From an uncultured Lachnospiraceae bacterium (GTDB lineage Bacteria; Bacillota; Clostridia; Lachnospirales; Lachnospiraceae): DNA of 64,000 bases. The notes under the pieces are model-generated. The model had not been told where the DNA came from. It did not search any database and saw only the letters and a program-made list of their open reading frames with translations. Below are positions 1-7,730 of this stretch, one piece after another; the stretch's first letter is position 1; every line of letters begins with the position of its first letter. The stretch covers positions 1 to 64,000 of the forward strand of contig CANPTH010000008.1 of the NCBI GenBank assembly GCA_947576945.1. The letters are read 5' to 3'. A program made the translations under genes and the position numbers.

Positions 1-245
1 CCTGGGTAGAGATTGTCCTGCTGTCTCAAAAGGGCAGGCTGTCCCTGCGGGTGTCTAACCCTTACACCGGGACTATCGACCCGGATAAAATCTGGATCGA
101 GGGCTTTTCCACCAAGGGAGAGGGCCGGGGATTGGGACTGTCCGGCTGCCAGCGGATTTTGGCGGGCTATCCCAATGCGGCCACGTCCACCGCCTGGGCT
201 GGAGGCGTGTTTGTCCAGGAACTGACGGTGGAGGAAAAAGCATGA
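1..245 (+). CDS. Sensor histidine kinase, C-terminal fragment (GHKL ATPase)
   Basis: This is the last ~80 codons of a gene that begins before the window; the frame is open from base 3 and ends at a TGA. The segment carries 'STKGEGRGLGLS', which matches the G2 region of HATPase_c/GHKL kinases, after a strand-turn-strand ending in 'VSNPY'. This is the ATP-binding end of a membrane sensor kinase, probably of the AgrC/LytTR-partner type because the tail after the G2 box is short. The listed GTG start at base 51 is only an internal codon. A strong terminator follows at 311, so this gene closes its operon. The sensor domain and partner regulator are not visible. Confidence 0.8.
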   Translation, partial: WVEIVLLSQKGRLSLRVSNPYTGTIDPDKIWIEGFSTKGEGRGLGLSGCQRILAGYPNAATSTAWAGGVFVQELTVEEKA

Positions 246-310
246 TTCATCCGTCTGGATTTCGTGGGCAGCTTGCACGGGCTGGAAAAGCAGAATTGCA
301 AAAGAAATGG

Positions 311-343
311 AGAGGGAGCTTTTAAAGCTCCCTCTCTTTTTTT
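311..343 (+). terminator. Rho-independent terminator after the kinase gene
   Basis: A near-perfect inverted repeat (AGAGGGAGCTTT / AAAGCTCCCTCT) is followed by a run of seven T. It ends the transcript of the partial histidine kinase. Confidence 0.9.
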
Positions 344-604
344 GACATTCAGGAACGATTTATGCGGTCCGGGAAGATTTGCCTGCTGCCGGATCCCACT
401 GTGGTATGCTTCTGTCTGCGGGATGATCGTACTGCCTGCTGCCGAAGGCAAGCTCATCATCACCCTGTGAGGTAATCCGTTCCGGCGAATGCAGTATAAC
501 AGTACGCGGATTCAGTCAACCGGATTGAGGAATGGCAGCGGAAATCGGGCAGGCGATAGACGCATTTCAAGAAACAGACAAACAGCAATTTGGAGGAATT
601 AAGT
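344..604. other. Intergenic stretch, no gene recognised
   Basis: All frames are broken by stops and I see no recognisable protein or RNA. The last bases carry the GGAGGA Shine-Dalgarno of the DUF3267 gene. The minus-strand ORF over this stretch has no ribosome site and overlaps the next gene. Confidence 0.5.
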
Positions 605-1228
605 GTGGATAAGGACAAAAACGAATTAACAGAAAAAGAATTGAAACGTAAAAATGACTTTGAAAAATTAAGCTCTGAAATGCGGCAAAAAGGATACAAA
701 ATGAAGAATGTGGTTGTCAATACGAAAAAAGCAAAATATTTAGCTTTTTTAGTCATGTTTCCGTTTATGGCTTTAACATTTTGGCTCTACAAGCATGTGA
801 ATGGTTTTAATTTAGATGGGATTTCCTGGGGAGATGCTGTGGCGTTGCCTCTGCTTAGTCTATGCCTGATTATCGTGCATGAGTTAATACATGGAATTAC
901 CTGGGCGATTTTTGTAAAAAATCATTTTCATGCGATTGGTTTCGGAATCGTCTGGAGTACTTTAACTCCATACTGTGCTTGCTTTGAACCGTTGAAAAAG
1001 TGGCAATATCTGTTAGGAACCGCTATGCCCACATTGGTTTTAGGAGGTGGGGGTGCAGTAGCTGCGGTGATGACAAATCAGTTACTGCTGTTTTTTGCGG
1101 CGGAATGCATGATTTTTTCAGGCGGCGGAGATTTTCAGATTATACTGAGAACTATATTATCTGATAAGCGAGAAAGTGTGTATTGCTCCCATCCTTACGA
1201 ATGTAGTCTTATAGCTTTTGAGAAATGA
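605..1228 (+). CDS. DUF3267 family membrane zincin-like protein
   Basis: A protein of ~207 residues with a charged N-terminal ~50 residues, then at least three hydrophobic segments. 'IVHELIHG' inside a membrane segment is the HExxH zinc motif of the DUF3267 (putative zincin) family, whose members are integral membrane proteins of unknown substrate. I place the start at GTG 605 because GGAGGA lies 7 bases upstream; the track's TTG at 590 has no ribosome site. The gene is more AT-rich than the flanking genes, which hints at separate acquisition, and no partner regulator (often PadR-like beside this family) is visible. Protease activity is inferred only from the HExxH. Confidence 0.75.
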   Translation: MDKDKNELTEKELKRKNDFEKLSSEMRQKGYKMKNVVVNTKKAKYLAFLVMFPFMALTFWLYKHVNGFNLDGISWGDAVALPLLSLCLIIVHELIHGITWAIFVKNHFHAIGFGIVWSTLTPYCACFEPLKKWQYLLGTAMPTLVLGGGGAVAAVMTNQLLLFFAAECMIFSGGGDFQIILRTILSDKRESVYCSHPYECSLIAFEK

Positions 1229-1235
1229 GAAGCAA

Positions 1236-1400
1236 TATTACGGCATACGGAATATGAGCGATAAGCTGTGCCGGGAAAATGGCCTGTCAGCCATCGCTCC
1301 CCGGCAAGGCTTATCATAGTGATTGGGTCAGATCTGTTATTTATGACATTCAGCATTATTTGGATGAAGCATCACAAAAAGCATTCATTTTGACTGGCAG
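1236..1400 (+). pseudogene. Possible relaxase (MobA-like) gene relic
   Basis: In one frame the stretch reads 'MSDKLCRENGLSAIAP' and then stops. This resembles the segment of mobilisation relaxases with a CREHGLSVI-type core. A second frame continues as 'AYHSDWVRSVIYDIQHYLDE'. The two frames together look like a decayed piece of one reading frame. No intact mobilisation gene or oriT is nearby. The match is from memory of the family, so this is a low-confidence call. The long ORF of the track that starts at 1279 runs through this relic only because the downstream lipoprotein frame happens to be open. Confidence 0.3.
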
Positions 1401-1503
1401 GCTGTTTTTTGCCGGACTGCAACCTTTTCCTTCCCTGAAAGGTATTACAGACAGGAACAATAATTTTGTTGGAGTATCGCGACTTTTCGGAGGAGGAAAA
1501 TTT

Positions 1504-3465
1504 ATGAGAAAAAAGGATGTGCGGACGAAAAAGTATGGGGCAGGAGTGGCGGTGGTCTGTCTGACAGGAGTGATCCTGCTGGCCGGCTGCGGCAGCGGCG
1601 GTGAGGCAGCATACACGCCGGGTGGTGTGGACATTAATGGAGAAGCAACGGATAGGCCGGGTGGTGTGGACATTAACGGAGAGAAAGCGGATACGTCAGA
1701 CGATTCCGGCGATACAGGAGAGGCAGCAGGGGAGTCAGGTAATCCGGATGTCGCGGGAGAGGACGCGGCAAAGTATGAAGCGGGGCGGGAAGATGACGGA
1801 ACAAGCGACGGTCTGTCCGGGTCGCTGCAGGAGGAACCGTCTGCAACGGAAAATGCCCGGTCAGCGGAGCAGGAAGATATTGCGGAGAAATCAGAGTTCT
1901 CCGCGGCCGACGGAGGTGAGTTCTCTGCCGACATGGAAGAGAAAAGAGCGATGACGGGCGGCTATCTGGAATCCTGTTATTCTTATGAGTGGGAGCCGGG
2001 GCAGTATTCTGCAGAGGAATACAGCCAGTGGGAGGAGACGGGCTTTGTCTCCGTCATGGCGGAACCGTTGTCTACGTTTGCGGCGGATGTAGACACGGCT
2101 TCCTATAGTAACCTGCGGCGGCTGATCCGGGAAGGCTATACGCTGGAAGGCATTCCGGAGGGGGCGGTGCGCATCGAAGAGCTGCTTAATTATTTTGATT
2201 ACAATTATAAGGATCCGTCTAAGGAGGAGCCGTTTGGTGTGACGACGCAGATTGGCAGATGCCCCTGGAATGAGAATGCGGATCTTCTGATGATCGGGTT
2301 AAAAACGCAGGAGATTGATTATTCGCAGGCGCCGCCTTCTAATCTGGTATTTTTGCTGGATGTGTCGGGGTCTATGGATTCTTATGATAAGCTGCCGCTT
2401 TTGCAGGAGGCCTTCGGACTTCTGGCGGAGCATCTGACAGCCAGGGACAGGATCTCTGTCGTGACTTACGCCGAGGATACCCGGACAGTGCTGGACGGGG
2501 TGCGGGGCAGTGAGACACAGAAGATTGTGACGACGCTGAACGCTCTGTCGGCGAACGGCGGCACTTACGGGAGCAAGGGGATAGAGACGGCGTATGCGCT
2601 GGCGGAGCAGCATTTTATACAGGGCGGCAATAATCGTATTATCCTGGCTACGGACGGCGACCTGAATATCGGGATGACCAGCGAGAAGGAGCTGGAAGAT
2701 CTGATCACGGCCAAAAAGAAATCCGGTATTTTCCTGTCGGTGCTCGGATTCGGAACGGGAAATGTCAAGGATAATAAAATGGAAATCCTGGCGGATAAAG
2801 GTAACGGTAATTATGCCTATATAGATAATCTGCAGGAGGCACGGAAGGTGCTGGTAGAAGAGATGGCCGCAACGCTGCTTACCGTGTGCAAGGATGTGAA
2901 ATTTCAGGTGGAGTTTAACCCGGCCGTGGTAGAAAGCTATCGTCTGCTGGGGTATGAGAACCGCGCTCTGGCATCAGAAGATTTTCACGACGACACAAAA
3001 GACGCGGGAGAAATTGGGGCAGGGCACAGCGTGACGGCGCTCTATGAGATCATCCGGAAGGGTGCCGGCAATCACGCCAAATTGGAGAAAGGGATAGAAG
3101 ATCTGAAGTATGGCAGGGAATACAAAGAAGCGTTGGCGGCTGACAGGACTGCCGCCGGGCAGTATCCGTCTGCTTCGATGAAAGAATGGCTGACACTCAG
3201 CATCCGCTACAAGCGTCCGGCGGAAAAATGCAGTTCGATTCTGGAATATCCGGTGGGATATGAGAGTTATACATCCACACCGGATGAGGATTTTGTCTTT
3301 GCGGCGGCGGTAGCGGAGTTTGGTCTGCTGACATCCCACAGCAGATATCCGGAGAATGCGTCGCTGGATCATGTCGATAAGGTGCTGCGGTCTCTGGAGC
3401 TGACGGATGCGTATAGGAAAGAGTTTGCGGAACTGGCGAATACCCTTTATAGTACGGTCAGATGA
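1504..3465 (+). CDS. VWA-domain lipoprotein with DUF3520 (YfbK-like)
   Basis: About 653 residues. The start at ATG 1504 follows GGAGGAGG and opens a lipoprotein signal peptide with lipobox 'LLAGC'; the track's start at 1279 would bury it. A ~130-residue acidic linker follows, containing a 13-residue repeat (two copies of 'PGGVDINGE'). Next come a YfbK-type N-terminal region ('FAADVDTASYSN'), a VWA domain with the MIDAS motif 'DVSGSM' near residue 285 and 'TDGDLNIG', and a DUF3520-like C terminus. Membrane-anchored VWA proteins usually bind metal-dependent protein partners; the ligand is unknown. It stands alone, with a convergent hsp20 gene 12 bases after its stop. Confidence 0.87.
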   Translation: MRKKDVRTKKYGAGVAVVCLTGVILLAGCGSGGEAAYTPGGVDINGEATDRPGGVDINGEKADTSDDSGDTGEAAGESGNPDVAGEDAAKYEAGREDDGTSDGLSGSLQEEPSATENARSAEQEDIAEKSEFSAADGGEFSADMEEKRAMTGGYLESCYSYEWEPGQYSAEEYSQWEETGFVSVMAEPLSTFAADVDTASYSNLRRLIREGYTLEGIPEGAVRIEELLNYFDYNYKDPSKEEPFGVTTQIGRCPWNENADLLMIGLKTQEIDYSQAPPSNLVFLLDVSGSMDSYDKLPLLQEAFGLLAEHLTARDRISVVTYAEDTRTVLDGVRGSETQKIVTTLNALSANGGTYGSKGIETAYALAEQHFIQGGNNRIILATDGDLNIGMTSEKELEDLITAKKKSGIFLSVLGFGTGNVKDNKMEILADKGNGNYAYIDNLQEARKVLVEEMAATLLTVCKDVKFQVEFNPAVVESYRLLGYENRALASEDFHDDTKDAGEIGAGHSVTALYEIIRKGAGNHAKLEKGIEDLKYGREYKEALAADRTAAGQYPSASMKEWLTLSIRYKRPAEKCSSILEYPVGYESYTSTPDEDFVFAAAVAEFGLLTSHSRYPENASLDHVDKVLRSLELTDAYRKEFAELANTLYSTVR

Positions 3466-3477
3466 TTGGATCAGAAA

Positions 3478-3930
3478 CTACTTCACTTCAATCTTCTTCA
3501 CTTCTTCCTTCGCGGCAATCTCCTTCTTCGGGAACCTCACTTCCAGAATACCGTTGTTGTAGGAAGCGTCGATATCGCCGGGCTCCACGTCGTTCACGCG
3601 GAAACTTCTGGAATACGAGCTGTAATAACGCTCCCGGCGGATATACTTGCTCTTATCCTCTTCGTTCTTCTCTTCCTTGTGGGAAGCGGAGATGGTGAGC
3701 AGGCTGTCCTTCAAGTCAATGTTGATATCGGATTTGTCGAAGCCGGGCAGCTCCGCCTGCAGCAGGTAGCTGTCGCCCTGGTCGATTACGTCCGTCTTGA
3801 AGGCGTCGAAGGTTGCCAGTTCGTTGTTGCCCCAGAAATTCTTGAAGGCGTTGTCAAACATCTGATCGAAGGAATCATCAAAAAACATGGGTTTATAGGT
3901 ACGATTGTTGAATAATGCTGGTCTTAACAT
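3478..3930 (-). CDS. Small heat-shock protein, Hsp20/alpha-crystallin family
   Basis: A 150-residue cytoplasmic holdase chaperone that would bind unfolding proteins without ATP. The alpha-crystallin domain runs from about residue 40 ('ATFDAFKTDVIDQGDSYLLQAELPG') to the end. It includes 'KDSLLTISASHKEEK' and the closing 'YNNGILEVRFPKK', which matches the family's G-I/L-L-x-V-x-x-P-K signature. Start: ATG at 3930 has GAGGAG 8 bases upstream; the track's GTG three codons earlier lies too close to that site. It converges on the VWA gene. No CIRCE element was found upstream. Confidence 0.93.
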   Translation of the reverse strand: MLRPALFNNRTYKPMFFDDSFDQMFDNAFKNFWGNNELATFDAFKTDVIDQGDSYLLQAELPGFDKSDINIDLKDSLLTISASHKEEKNEEDKSKYIRRERYYSSYSRSFRVNDVEPGDIDASYNNGILEVRFPKKEIAAKEEVKKIEVK

Positions 3931-4307
3931 AAAAGTCACTCCTCTTTTCTTATACTATGCGGCCTGCGCTCTGGCGGTGTGCCGCATGCTGCCGGTTTAT
4001 TTGTTTGTAAATGATGTTGTAACAGCCAGAATATATGGTCTGTTAACAGTTACCTGTTATCAGTATGACCGGATTTCAGGTTCCGATGCATGTCTGATAA
4101 CCTGTTTGCTGTTTATAATTGTTATACAACATATATAACATAAAATCAATTATGGAAATCTAAAGCATTTCTTAATAAAAAATAAAACAGGATCTGTAAA
4201 AATTATATGGGAAGCAGACTGAGAATGTGGTAGCATAGAGGAAGAAACGAAGAGCCTCGCATGGGGGAAATAAAACGAGCGCAAGGCAGCGCAGAAAAGA
4301 GGGATTC
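3931..4307. other. AT-rich intergenic region between divergent hsp20 and fructokinase
   Basis: About 375 bases without an ORF worth calling. It holds several short imperfect inverted repeats, among them 'GTTATACAACATATATAAC' near 4118, in a very AT-rich block. It must contain the promoter of hsp20 (minus) and of the kinase gene (plus), but I could not fix a convincing -35/-10 pair for either. Confidence 0.4.
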
Positions 4308-5186
4308 ATGAGACTGGGAGCATTGGAAGCGGGCGGTACCAAAATGGTATGCGCTGTAGGAAACGAAACAGGGGAAATCTTCGAGCAGATCTCCATTCCC
4401 ACAGAAACGCCGGAGATTACCATGCCGAAGCTGATCGCTTATTTTAAGGATAAGCAGGTAGACGCTTTGGGGATCGGGTGTTTCGGGCCGGTGGAACTGG
4501 ACCGGCAGTCGCCGGAGTATGGGCATATTACCACTACGCCGAAGCTGGCATGGCGGAATTATGATATTGTCGGCGCTTTTCGGGAAGCGCTTGGCTGTCC
4601 GGTGGGTTTTGACACGGACGTGAACGGGTCTGTGCTGGGGGAAGTGACCTTCGGGCAGGCCAAAGGAAAGAAATGCGTGATCTACCTGACCATCGGCACC
4701 GGTGTTGGCGGCGGCATATACATAGACGGAAAGTTGCTGCACGGTATGCTGCATCCGGAGGCAGGGCATGTGCTGATCCGGAAGAGAAGCGATGACGCAT
4801 ACGAAGGCAAGTGTCCTTATCATAAGACCTGTCTGGAAGGCCTTGCGGCGGGCCCGGCCATTGAAGCGCGCTGGGGACAGAAGGCGGTGGAGCTGAAAGA
4901 CCAACCGGAGGTTTGGGATCTGGAGGCGGACTACATCGCGCAGGCGCTGGTGGGTTATATCCTGACGCTCTCACCGGAGATGATCATTTTAGGCGGCGGC
5001 GTGATGCATCAGGAACAGCTTTTCCCATTGATCCGAAAAAAAGTGACTCAGATGCTGGGCGGCTATATCCAGACGGAAGAGCTGGCGGATATGGAGCACT
5101 ATATCGTGCCCGCAAGCCTGCACGATGATCAGGGAATCATGGGTTGTCTGGAGCTGGCAAGAAGAGAGAAAGCAGGCTGCGCGTGA
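4308..5186 (+). CDS. scrK: ROK-family fructokinase
   Basis: A 292-residue sugar kinase that would convert fructose to fructose 6-phosphate with ATP. The N terminus 'LGALEAGGTKMVCAVG' is the ROK phosphate-binding loop typical of fructokinases. 'IGTGVGGG' forms the adenosine loop. The stretch 'HPEAGHVLIRK' followed by 'GKCPYHKTCLEGLAAG' supplies the His/Cys zinc site of bacterial ROK fructokinases. 'GGGVM' is near the C terminus. Length is normal for the family. It lies about 5 kb from the LacI/ABC/GH32 locus and would suit the fructose released there, but it is a separate transcription unit. Confidence 0.9.
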   Translation: MRLGALEAGGTKMVCAVGNETGEIFEQISIPTETPEITMPKLIAYFKDKQVDALGIGCFGPVELDRQSPEYGHITTTPKLAWRNYDIVGAFREALGCPVGFDTDVNGSVLGEVTFGQAKGKKCVIYLTIGTGVGGGIYIDGKLLHGMLHPEAGHVLIRKRSDDAYEGKCPYHKTCLEGLAAGPAIEARWGQKAVELKDQPEVWDLEADYIAQALVGYILTLSPEMIILGGGVMHQEQLFPLIRKKVTQMLGGYIQTEELADMEHYIVPASLHDDQGIMGCLELARREKAGCA

Positions 5187-5326
5187 GTCTTCACTGATGA
5201 GAGAAATTAAGACCGGCAAGAACAGGAACAGAGCAGAATAAGCGAACAGAAGGAAAACGAAAGAAAGCAAAATAAATAGAATAAGGGAAAGCGAAGTAAA
5301 GAAAATAAATCAAAGTAAGCAAAAGC

Positions 5327-5400
5327 AAATCGGGCAGAACAAAGTCAGATGAAACAAAGTCGGACAAAACAAAGCCAGACAAAATAAAGAGCGACAACGC
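5327..5400 (+). repeat. 15-bp purine-rich tandem repeat in a gene spacer
   Basis: The unit is roughly AAAGTCAGACAAAAC. Four adjacent 15-base units (from 5341, 5356, 5371 and 5386) match with a few changes, preceded by a looser one. The stretch before it (5200-5326) is also A/G-rich and repetitive but irregular. It fills the spacer between the fructokinase and the DUF1877 gene. Confidence 0.65.
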
Positions 5401-5419
5401 GACAGGAGATGACGGAATT

Positions 5420-5908
5420 ATGAGTATGATCGGATATTACTACAAGGCGAATGATTTTTTTGTAAAAAGGCTGCAGAAAGGAAGCGCTGAGGAGATTCTG
5501 TTTGAGGAAGATGTGGAGAAGGATCTTATGTGCGTCGATAAGGCGTGGCATGCGATTCACTTTGTGCTGACGGGGCGCGTATGGGATATGCCGGAGGACA
5601 ATGTTCTGGGACAGATGGTGCTTGGCGGGGAGCCGGTCAGCGATGAAGACTTAGGGTATGGGCCGGCGAGGCTGCTCTCCAAAGAAACCACAGCGCAGAT
5701 CGCAGAGGCTCTTAAGACATGGGACGAAGCCGCTTTCCGGGACGGATTTAACATGGAAGATCTGGCTGCCAATGAGGTATATCCGGTAATGGATGGTGAG
5801 GACGAAGGGGTCTTTTTTACTTATGTCTGGGAAACCTTTGACACTTTAAAGAAATATTTCGAAGAAGCGGCAGAGGAAGGCGCTGGTATGGTCACATTTC
5901 TTGCATAG
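5420..5908 (+). CDS. DUF1877 (YfbM) family protein
   Basis: A 162-residue soluble protein. 'DKAWHAIHFVLTG' followed by 'LGQMVLGGEPVSDEDLGYGPARLLS' is the hallmark of DUF1877/YfbM proteins. These are small alpha/beta proteins of unknown function, common in Firmicutes and Proteobacteria. The start at ATG 5420 lies 11 bases after AGGAG. It follows the fructokinase gene after a repetitive spacer of ~230 bases and is followed by a terminator. There is no membrane segment or signal peptide. No function is proposed. Confidence 0.88.
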   Translation: MSMIGYYYKANDFFVKRLQKGSAEEILFEEDVEKDLMCVDKAWHAIHFVLTGRVWDMPEDNVLGQMVLGGEPVSDEDLGYGPARLLSKETTAQIAEALKTWDEAAFRDGFNMEDLAANEVYPVMDGEDEGVFFTYVWETFDTLKKYFEEAAEEGAGMVTFLA

Positions 5909-5942
5909 CGTGTGAGGCGCCTTATTCAGTGTAGATTCTTTC

Positions 5943-6012
5943 AATGAGGCTGTTGTTGAACCCGGCAATTTTCCGACAGGAGGCCGCGGGCAGCAACAGC
6001 CTTATTGTTTTT
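5943..6012. terminator. Long hairpin terminator after the DUF1877 gene
   Basis: AGGCTGTTGTTG pairs with CAGCAACAGCCT across a ~35-base interior that itself holds complementary CCCGG/CCGCGGG parts. The 3' side runs into a T-rich tail (TTATTGTTTTTT). It could serve the plus-strand gene. Confidence 0.65.
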
Positions 6013-6025
6013 TCATCTAAACAGG

Positions 6026-6097
6026 AAGTGTCTTTGCCTGTGGGCGCATTGCAATCCGGTGCAGAAAATGCAGTCATGAGTTTATCAGGGAGATCTG
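6026..6097 (+). pseudogene. Relic of a zinc-ribbon gene 3' end
   Basis: In one frame this reads 'GRIAIRCRKCSHEFIREI' and then stops. That is almost the C terminus of the zinc-ribbon protein encoded at 15184-15576 ('GRIAIRCRKCNHEFIRKS'). The DNA matches closely over ~55 bases. The rest of the gene is missing: upstream is the terminator and a few unrelated codons. It looks like a leftover of a second copy of that gene. Confidence 0.6.
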
Positions 6098-6190
6098 ATC
6101 ATCAATCTGTATCATGTAATGGACTTTAGCTGTGCGCAGTCTTTTTGAAGAGAGTTCAGTAGTTGAGGCGCTTTGTGTCTGCGGAATGTC

Positions 6191-6937
6191 TCATGCTCCG
6201 GTATACAGATAACGCAGATAATCCAGAGCGGAATCTATGCGCGGACAGTTTGCGACAATACCCAGATAGACCGGGTCGCTGAATCCGGCCTGCCGGATCA
6301 GTTTCGTGCGGGATAGGTCGATCCCGTAAAAAGCTTCTCTGGTTTTCGCACTGTAGGTGAGAGAATCGTCAAACAGCATATCCATGGCATTATCTTCCAA
6401 AATCACAATATTCTTTTCCAGTTGAGATGATACAAGATCATACAGGTCTGGATCTTCTCTGCACAGTAATTCTTTCAGATCGTAGAGATAGCCGCTTTGT
6501 GAGAAAGCGTCGAAGGCTTCCCTGTTCATCAGAACCACATCCATCAGTTCGCCGTCAATGGCGGCCTGGATTTTCATGCGGGAAGCATAAGTATATTCGT
6601 GGTACTGATTCGTCTCGTCGTCCGTGAGATAAAGTCCCGTATACAGCCCCAGCTTGTTTTTGGAAGGATTCAGGTTCAGGTAATCCAGAAAATCTCCGGT
6701 AAGTTCCTGCGTCAGATCCTCCCCTGCGGCCACATTGACAAGAGCGGCGTACAACACGGCGTCTTTATGAGTAATGCGGCCGTAGAGCATATAGCCGGCG
6801 GCATACAATACGATACAGAGGACTGCCAGCGGCAGTTTATAGTAATCCCAGATATATTGTACTTTCTTCCTGCCGTGCAGCGTCCGCAGATTTTCGTCCC
6901 TGAGAAATGCCGCCGGATTAAATGAAGCGTGTTTCAT
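6191..6937 (-). CDS. Membrane-anchored extracytoplasmic protein of the YesL/LacI operon
   Basis: 248 residues. One transmembrane helix at about residues 34-52 ('LPLAVLCIVLYAAGYMLYG') is preceded by a positive cytoplasmic tail, so the ~195 C-terminal residues should be outside. That part ('LMDVVLMNREAFDAFSQSGYLYDLKELL') resembles the lobe of family 1 solute-binding proteins but is too short to be one. The ATG overlaps the stop of the YesL gene by ATGA, so the two are co-translated. No named family is certain. An accessory role in sensing or carbohydrate uptake is inferred from position only. Confidence 0.7.
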   Translation of the reverse strand: MKHASFNPAAFLRDENLRTLHGRKKVQYIWDYYKLPLAVLCIVLYAAGYMLYGRITHKDAVLYAALVNVAAGEDLTQELTGDFLDYLNLNPSKNKLGLYTGLYLTDDETNQYHEYTYASRMKIQAAIDGELMDVVLMNREAFDAFSQSGYLYDLKELLCREDPDLYDLVSSQLEKNIVILEDNAMDMLFDDSLTYSAKTREAFYGIDLSRTKLIRQAGFSDPVYLGIVANCPRIDSALDYLRYLYTGA

Positions 6938-7698
6938 AAGCTGCCTCCAGGGATTTTTGTCGTCGGCCGCTCCGGCGTTTCTGCAGCGTCCGCGGTATGG
7001 TCTGTTTCTGTAAGGCCTGCCACGGCATTGCCCGTTACTATACAGTCCGGATCCTGGACATCTGCTCCGGCATCTGGAAGCTCCTCCGTCTTACCCTGGC
7101 ATATCAGCAGAATATTGGAAAGCAGGTAGGAGCAGAGCAGCGCGCACAATCCCTCCCCGAAAATAATGGCCGGTGTGAAAATGTTAATCACAACAAAGGC
7201 CATGGCAAAGTAAATAACAGCCATGAGAGCGGTGCACAGAAGGAAACGCATGCCGATCATGATCGCGTTTTTGAACATGGCAAAGGTCGTATTGTCGAAC
7301 CTTGCGAGCAGCGGGAAGATGTACATGAGGATGATGGCGTAGGCGACGAGAGCGACGAAGAAAACCGCTGTGCCGATGGTCCAGAGTACATTTTCAAAAC
7401 GCATGTGGTAGAATACGTATCCGTCAAGCGCCAAGGCGATTCCCAATGTCAGAAGGATCAGCCAGATTTTGGTCGCCTGTTTGAAATTTGTCTGAAAGGA
7501 ATGGAAAAAGGCTCTGGTCAGGCTGCCTTCTTCATTCTTCGCTACCTTTAAAGTTACATAGAAAAGAGCGGTTGTGGATGCGCCGATCGTAACGACAGGC
7601 AGACAGCAGATAAACCATAAAACATTCAGGTAAGCGCTGTAGGACAGTTTGGTAAGAAATGACATCAGCGGCCCCTCCGGGCTCAGTAGATTGCGCAT
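6934..7698 (-). CDS. YesL family (DUF624) membrane protein
   Basis: 254 residues starting at ATG 7698, which has AGGAGG 9 bases upstream; the track's longer ORF runs into the lacI gene. It has several transmembrane segments and the family-typical 'LNVLWFICCLPVVTIGASTTALFYV'. The C-terminal ~45 residues are a hydrophilic tail rich in D, E, T and P. YesL proteins accompany oligosaccharide ABC transporters and YesMN systems in Firmicutes, and their biochemical role is unknown. It lies 32 bases after lacI and overlaps the next gene by 4 bases, so the three form one operon. Confidence 0.85.
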   Translation of the reverse strand: MRNLLSPEGPLMSFLTKLSYSAYLNVLWFICCLPVVTIGASTTALFYVTLKVAKNEEGSLTRAFFHSFQTNFKQATKIWLILLTLGIALALDGYVFYHMRFENVLWTIGTAVFFVALVAYAIILMYIFPLLARFDNTTFAMFKNAIMIGMRFLLCTALMAVIYFAMAFVVINIFTPAIIFGEGLCALLCSYLLSNILLICQGKTEELPDAGADVQDPDCIVTGNAVAGLTETDHTADAAETPERPTTKIPGGSL

Positions 7699-7730
7699 GG
7701 CGGCGTTCCTCCTTATTTCTGTACGGTTCC

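Noticed and set aside
3931-4307. CIRCE or other heat-shock operator upstream of hsp20
   Set aside because: I searched by eye for TTAGCACTC-N9-GAGTGCTAA and saw no match; only generic AT-rich inverted repeats are present.
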